In this document: piece by piece, positions 5,270 through 8,461 of the stretch
How positions within the stretch are numbered: position 1 is the stretch's first letter
Layout: every line of letters starts with the position of its first letter
Assembly: GCA_002308875.1 (NCBI GenBank)
Contig: DBWK01000111.1
Coordinates: 451 to 8,911 of the forward strand
Origin: Treponema sp. UBA1240
GTDB taxonomy: Bacteria; Spirochaetota; Spirochaetia; Treponematales; Treponemataceae
Length of the DNA: 8,461 nucleotides
Direction: 5' to 3'
Position numbers and translations under genes: made by a program
Notes under the pieces: model-generated
The model's input: the letters and a program-made list of their open reading frames with translations, nothing else
Told to the model about the DNA's origin: nothing
Databases searched by the model: none

Positions 5270-7351
5270 ATGTCAGACAAAACAATAGTGCTGGATGGAA
5301 CAAAAACAAAAAAAATTACGCCGGATATGGTCGGCTTGTTCTTTGAAGATATAAACATGGCAGCGGACGGCGGTTTGTATGCGGAACTTATTGAAAACCG
5401 TTCCTTTGAAGCAATAAAAAGTAAAGGCACCGGTCATAATTATGTGCTTGCGGAAGACAATCTTTATGCCTGGAGTTCCGCCGACGGACACGATGAAAAC
5501 CTTGAAATCTCGTGCAATGAGCCGGTTCACGCCGCTAATCCGCACTATCTGCGTTTTACGGCAAAAGAAGACGGGCAAGGTTTCCGTAACAAGGCGTATG
5601 ACGGCATTTTTCTCAAAAAAGGTCAGTCGTGCAAGGTTTCGTTTTATGCGAGGGAAGTTTCGTACCTTGAAGGAAGCATCCGCGTTTGCGTTGCTAAGGG
5701 CAGCAAAGTTTTTGCTGACGCGGTTGTTCCGTTTACCGTTGCCCAGCCTGCCGAACCTGACGGATACGATGCGATGGTAGGCAACTGCGAGGCAAAAAAA
5801 TGGATTCGCTACGAAACAAAGCTAACCGCAACGGACAATGTGCAGGGTGCATCTTTTGAAATTCACCTTACAAAAAAAGGCTGTGTTGAGTTTGACCTTG
5901 TTTCACTGATACCGGATAACGCCGTTGCAGGTATTTTCCGCAAAGATTTGTTTGAAGCCCTGGCAGATTTGCACCCTGCGTTTCTGCGCTTTCCGGGCGG
6001 CTGCATTGTTGAAGGAACGAGCCTTTTGCACCGTTATTACTGGAAGGGTACGGTCGGCGACCTTGCTTCGCGGAAGATACAGCCAAACCTGTGGGCTCTG
6101 CAGGGAGGCAATACGCTTTTTGACTGGCAGATGCAGGACTGCCATTATATGCAGAGCTATGGCATCGGGTTTTATGAGTATTTTTTGCTTTGTGAACTTT
6201 TGTCATCAAAAAAACGTCGCTGCCAGCCGCTTCCTGTTCTGAACATCGGCGTCGCGTGTCAGTTCCGTTCCTATGAAGCGGTAAGCATAGAAAGTCCTGA
6301 GTTTGCCGAATATATACAGGATGCACTTGATTTGATTGAATTTGCCAACGGTGATACAAACACAAAGTGGGGTTCACTGCGTGCACGGATGGGACATCCC
6401 GAATCCTTTAATCTGGAAATGATTGCAATCGGCAATGAACAGTGGGAAAGCCGTCATGTTGATGTTGCTCCGCGCTACCGTGCTTTTGAAAAAGCGATAC
6501 ATGAACGTTATCCCGAAATAAAGTGCCTGGGTACTGCCGGCCCGTTCGTAAACAACGATTTGCACACAAACGCATGGAAATTCTACCGCTCCGAAGTAAA
6601 GACCAATCCTGCATTTACCTACGCGGTTGATGAACACTATTATGTTGCGCCGGAATGGCTTTACGAAAATGTCGGCTTTTATGACGAATACCCGCGTGAT
6701 GTGGGCGTTTTTGCGGGGGAGTATGCGGGGCATGATGTGAATCTTACAAACTCCATAGAAGCCGCTCTTGCTGAAGCAGCCATGATGACCGGAATGGAAC
6801 GCAATGGTGACGTTGTAAAACTTGCCAGCTATGCACCGCTCTTAAACAGAATCGGGCATTCCGAATGGACACCTGATATGATTTGGTTCGATGCGGAGTC
6901 TGTTATTCTCACACCAAGCTATTATGTGCAGAAAATCTTTTCGGATTATGCCGGAACGGATGCTGTTGATCTTGCAGGACAGGAAAAAACGCTTTGGAAT
7001 GAAAAGCTGTATGTTTCGGCGGTAAAAGCGGACGGAAAAACAATACTTAAGATTGTAAACGCTGCTGACAGTGAGCAGACTTTGCAGCTCAAAACCGCGG
7101 ACGGAAAGCCGCTTTGTGCCGACTGCGAAACGGTTACGCTTGCGGCGGCTACGGGAAAAGCGGTTGTTCCGGTTGCCAACGGCTCGGTTGACCCGAACGG
7201 ACCTAACAAGGCAATCAGCGCAAGCAGGATGAGCAATGCGGAACTGTGTCGGATGCGGTTCCCTGAACGGTGCGGTTATTCTGCAGCAAAAAAGACTGTT
7301 TTCGGTTCAGTGCAGATTCCGGCAAAAAGCTTACTCGTGCTTAAATTTTAA
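5270..7351 (+). CDS. GH51 alpha-L-arabinofuranosidase, long (about 690-residue) form
   Basis: 693 residues from MSDKTIVLDG. The enzyme hydrolyses terminal non-reducing alpha-L-arabinofuranosyl residues from arabinan- or arabinoxylan-derived oligosaccharides. The N-terminus (GLFFEDINMAADGGLYAELI, 22-41) matches the GH51 start. Residues about 50-215 form a carbohydrate-binding-like beta insertion typical of the long form. The TIM barrel follows, with LRFPGGCIVEG (239-249), PVLNIGVACQ (322-331), AIGNEQWE with acid/base Glu390, and VFAGEYAG with nucleophile Glu484. The C-terminal beta domain (about 500-693) contains ALAEAAMMTGMERN and WTPDMIWFD. All catalytic elements look intact. There is no signal peptide, so it is predicted to be cytoplasmic and to act on imported oligosaccharides; no sugar transporter or arabinose-catabolic gene is in the window. 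It sits 27 nt after the phosphatase gene, probably in the same transcript. Its stop codon overlaps that of the convergent DUF3021 gene. Confidence 0.94.
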   Translation: MSDKTIVLDGTKTKKITPDMVGLFFEDINMAADGGLYAELIENRSFEAIKSKGTGHNYVLAEDNLYAWSSADGHDENLEISCNEPVHAANPHYLRFTAKEDGQGFRNKAYDGIFLKKGQSCKVSFYAREVSYLEGSIRVCVAKGSKVFADAVVPFTVAQPAEPDGYDAMVGNCEAKKWIRYETKLTATDNVQGASFEIHLTKKGCVEFDLVSLIPDNAVAGIFRKDLFEALADLHPAFLRFPGGCIVEGTSLLHRYYWKGTVGDLASRKIQPNLWALQGGNTLFDWQMQDCHYMQSYGIGFYEYFLLCELLSSKKRRCQPLPVLNIGVACQFRSYEAVSIESPEFAEYIQDALDLIEFANGDTNTKWGSLRARMGHPESFNLEMIAIGNEQWESRHVDVAPRYRAFEKAIHERYPEIKCLGTAGPFVNNDLHTNAWKFYRSEVKTNPAFTYAVDEHYYVAPEWLYENVGFYDEYPRDVGVFAGEYAGHDVNLTNSIEAALAEAAMMTGMERNGDVVKLASYAPLLNRIGHSEWTPDMIWFDAESVILTPSYYVQKIFSDYAGTDAVDLAGQEKTLWNEKLYVSAVKADGKTILKIVNAADSEQTLQLKTADGKPLCADCETVTLAAATGKAVVPVANGSVDPNGPNKAISASRMSNAELCRMRFPERCGYSAAKKTVFGSVQIPAKSLLVLKF

Positions 7352-7779
7352 CTTTTGTGATTACGGTTTTTCAGCAGTTTGTTCATTTTGTCCGCTGTGT
7401 TTGACTCGATTTTGTACGACAGGGTTGAGACCACCGCATATACAAGAATTATTATTGTCTCAAAACCAATCACTGTTTTTGTGTTCTGTGCCGAAAACCA
7501 CTCCATCTTAAAGCCGATTGCCAGAACGCATACGTTTATGACAAGAAAATAGCCGATTTGCATGAGAATCATTGTTAGTTTTGAATATTCAACGTTTGCA
7601 AGAAACGGAATGTAGCAGACGGCGGAAATTGCGCCGATTAAAAGGATGTACCAGATGTCGCTCATTCTAAAGTGGGCGCCTGCTCCAAAAAAGATGGTCG
7701 TGTATATTGTTGCCAGTACAAAAATGGCAGTACAGACTCTTGTAAAAATGTTTATAACAAGTGCTATCTTTTCTTTCAT
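7348..7779 (-). CDS. DUF3021 family membrane protein, partner of LytTR regulator
   Basis: 143 residues with four predicted TM helices at about 11-33, 41-62, 68-90 and 101-120, and a basic cytoplasmic tail (KMNKLLKNRNHKS). Size, topology and position directly behind a stand-alone LytTR gene match the DUF3021 family. These proteins occur next to LytTR regulators and are thought to modulate them at the membrane; the mechanism is not established by this sequence. The start is set by AGGAG (complement of 7789-7793), 9 nt before the ATG, and this SD overlaps the stop codon of the LytTR gene, suggesting translational coupling. An earlier ATG at 7787 is out of frame and hits a stop after three codons. 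The 3' end overlaps the GH51 stop by 4 nt on the opposite strand. Confidence 0.85.
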   Translation of the reverse strand: MKEKIALVINIFTRVCTAIFVLATIYTTIFFGAGAHFRMSDIWYILLIGAISAVCYIPFLANVEYSKLTMILMQIGYFLVINVCVLAIGFKMEWFSAQNTKTVIGFETIIILVYAVVSTLSYKIESNTADKMNKLLKNRNHKS

Positions 7780-7791
7780 TTTCTCATACTC

Positions 7792-8229
7792 CTAAAGACC
7801 TAATAATTCTTTAAGCAGACTTACATAATTCCGCGAAATAATTACTTTATAGCCGTTCTGCAGAACCGCCTCAAACCGTCCGCCGAATGCGGGCGAAAGG
7901 CTGTCGATTTTGTCAAGATTGACGATGACGGCTTTGTTCGCCCTGAAAAACACATCCTGCGGGAGTTCCTGCTCAAGCATATAAAGTTTGTATTTTGTTT
8001 CAAAAACATCATTCGCGGTATAGGCAAAAACCTTGTCATCAACCGATTCAAAGTACAGGATAGAGTCGGGGTCAGTGAGAACGATTTTGCCGTCTTTGTA
8101 AAAGTTCATCTTTGATTTGCCGGTCTTAAACTGATTAAGTAGCTTTGTAATACTGTCCGACAGATAATCGCACTTAACGATTATCTCATCTTCTTCCCCG
8201 GGCTGTTTTTCGAGTACCGTTATTTTCAT
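7792..8229 (-). CDS. Stand-alone LytTR-domain transcriptional regulator
   Basis: 145 residues. The N-terminal 40 residues are a short extension (MKITVLEKQPGEEDEIIVKC...) with no receiver domain. Residues about 40-143 are a LytTR DNA-binding domain: DSILYFESVDDKVFAYT (55-71), VFFRANKAVIVNLDKI (93-108) and YKVIISRNYVSLLKELL (127-143), with the usual basic and aromatic contacts at Arg96, Lys99, Arg133 and Tyr135. It belongs to the small LytTR class paired with DUF3021 membrane proteins, here only 12 nt downstream (stop to ATG). The signal is therefore probably received through the membrane partner rather than by phosphorylation (inference). No good SD precedes the ATG at 8229; a perfect TATAAT lies 17 nt upstream of the start, giving a very short leader of about 11 nt. 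Confidence 0.92.
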   Translation of the reverse strand: MKITVLEKQPGEEDEIIVKCDYLSDSITKLLNQFKTGKSKMNFYKDGKIVLTDPDSILYFESVDDKVFAYTANDVFETKYKLYMLEQELPQDVFFRANKAVIVNLDKIDSLSPAFGGRFEAVLQNGYKVIISRNYVSLLKELLGL

Positions 8230-8246
8230 AATTCAAAAGCCAGTTT

Positions 8247-8276
8247 ATTATATTTTTGTGAATAATTCCATAATTC
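8247..8276 (-). promoter_or_regulatory. Candidate LytTR-DUF3021 promoter with an upstream dyad
   Basis: The minus strand has a perfect -10 TATAAT (complement of 8247-8252). The -35 is poor (GAATTA at 18-nt spacing), as expected for an activated promoter. The -35 area holds an imperfect inverted repeat GAATAAT-TCC-ATAATTC on the plus strand (8260-8276, one mismatched pair). The same bases also read as a direct repeat ATAATTC-C-ATAATTC (8262-8268 and 8270-8276). This is a possible regulator site; I cannot match it to a defined LytTR consensus. Confidence 0.4.
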
Positions 8277-8281
8277 TGCTC

Positions 8282-8461
8282 TCAAAGCTCTTCCAGCAAA
8301 TTCTGGTAGAATTGCACAGTCTCAAGCAGGGTGTTTATACTGATTTTTTCGTCGATGCCGTGAATCATGGCGCGGTCGGCTTTAGACATGTACATTCCGC
8401 TGAACCTGTACACTTTGTCTGTGATGCTGCAATAATGCCTTGAATCGCTGCACGCCATCAT
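8282..8461 (-). CDS. M20-family metallopeptidase, C-terminal end (partial, N-terminus outside window)
   Basis: The last 59 codons and TGA stop (complement of 8282-8284) of a gene entering from the right edge. The segment MMACSDSRHYCS is the conserved 'SDSRHY' region near the end of M20 carboxypeptidases of the PM20D1/Gly-Xaa carboxypeptidase type, whose histidine (9th residue here) is a metal ligand. The remainder, with YRFSGMYMSKADRAMIHGID and a terminal helix ETVQFYQNLLEEL, fits the usual family ending. It would hydrolyse peptide or N-acyl amino acid bonds with two bound zinc ions. The stop lies 52 nt before the LytTR start on the same strand, with no clear terminator. The ATG at the window edge is most likely an internal methionine. 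Confidence 0.85.
   Translation of the reverse strand: MMACSDSRHYCSITDKVYRFSGMYMSKADRAMIHGIDEKISINTLLETVQFYQNLLEEL

Noticed and set aside
5868..6386. 172-residue minus-strand reading frame
   Set aside because: It is antisense to conserved GH51 barrel motifs, and its composition (rich in Ser, Gln, Arg) looks like a reverse-strand artefact.
8459..8461. ATG at the right edge as a start for a 59-residue ORF
   Set aside because: The translated sequence matches the internal C-terminal region of M20 peptidases, so the methionine is internal and the gene continues beyond the window.

Overview
The window looks like chromosomal DNA from a spirochaete, most likely a host-associated Treponema. The reasons are two N-terminal lipoboxes of relaxed spirochaetal type (...VIFSC and ...AFVSC), a surface lipoprotein combining InlB-like and BspA-like repeat units, and a receptor-like SpoIIE phosphatase with a 7TM-DISM membrane unit. 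Genus assignment is inference; there is no rRNA or other marker gene here. I see no tRNA, rRNA, IS element, CRISPR array, phage gene or attachment site. Nearly all of the sequence is coding and no gene-free stretch reaches 300 bases.

Layout: (1) Positions 1-2051 are minus strand: a HAD phosphatase cut off by the left edge (1-570), preceded by a repeat-containing lipoprotein (636-2051). (2) Positions 2052-2172 are a compact divergent intergenic region. It holds a strong sigma70-type promoter for the lipoprotein and a back-to-back, overlapping candidate promoter for the gene on the other side. (3) Positions 2173-7351 are three plus-strand genes: an EamA-family transporter, a lipidated 7TM-DISM/SpoIIE phosphatase, and a long-form GH51 alpha-L-arabinofuranosidase. 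The last two are 27 nt apart and may be co-transcribed. (4) Positions 7348-8461 are minus strand: the C-terminal end of an M20 metallopeptidase (right edge), then a LytTR transcription factor and its DUF3021 membrane partner as a tight pair. DUF3021 and GH51 converge with overlapping stop codons.

Functional reading: the centre of the window pairs a probable periplasm-facing sensor phosphatase with an enzyme that releases arabinose from plant-derived arabino-oligosaccharides, which suits a gut or rumen carbohydrate user. The LytTR-DUF3021 pair is a recognised small regulatory module. The transporter, the HAD phosphatase and the peptidase look like unlinked housekeeping functions. I find no clearly new multi-gene system. 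The least ordinary signals are the overlapping divergent promoters with repeated CAAGC half-sites (2116-2166), a possible leaderless start for the transporter, a perfect dyad between the phosphatase and GH51 (5242-5258), and a lipoprotein whose base composition and degenerate repeat content differ from its neighbours.
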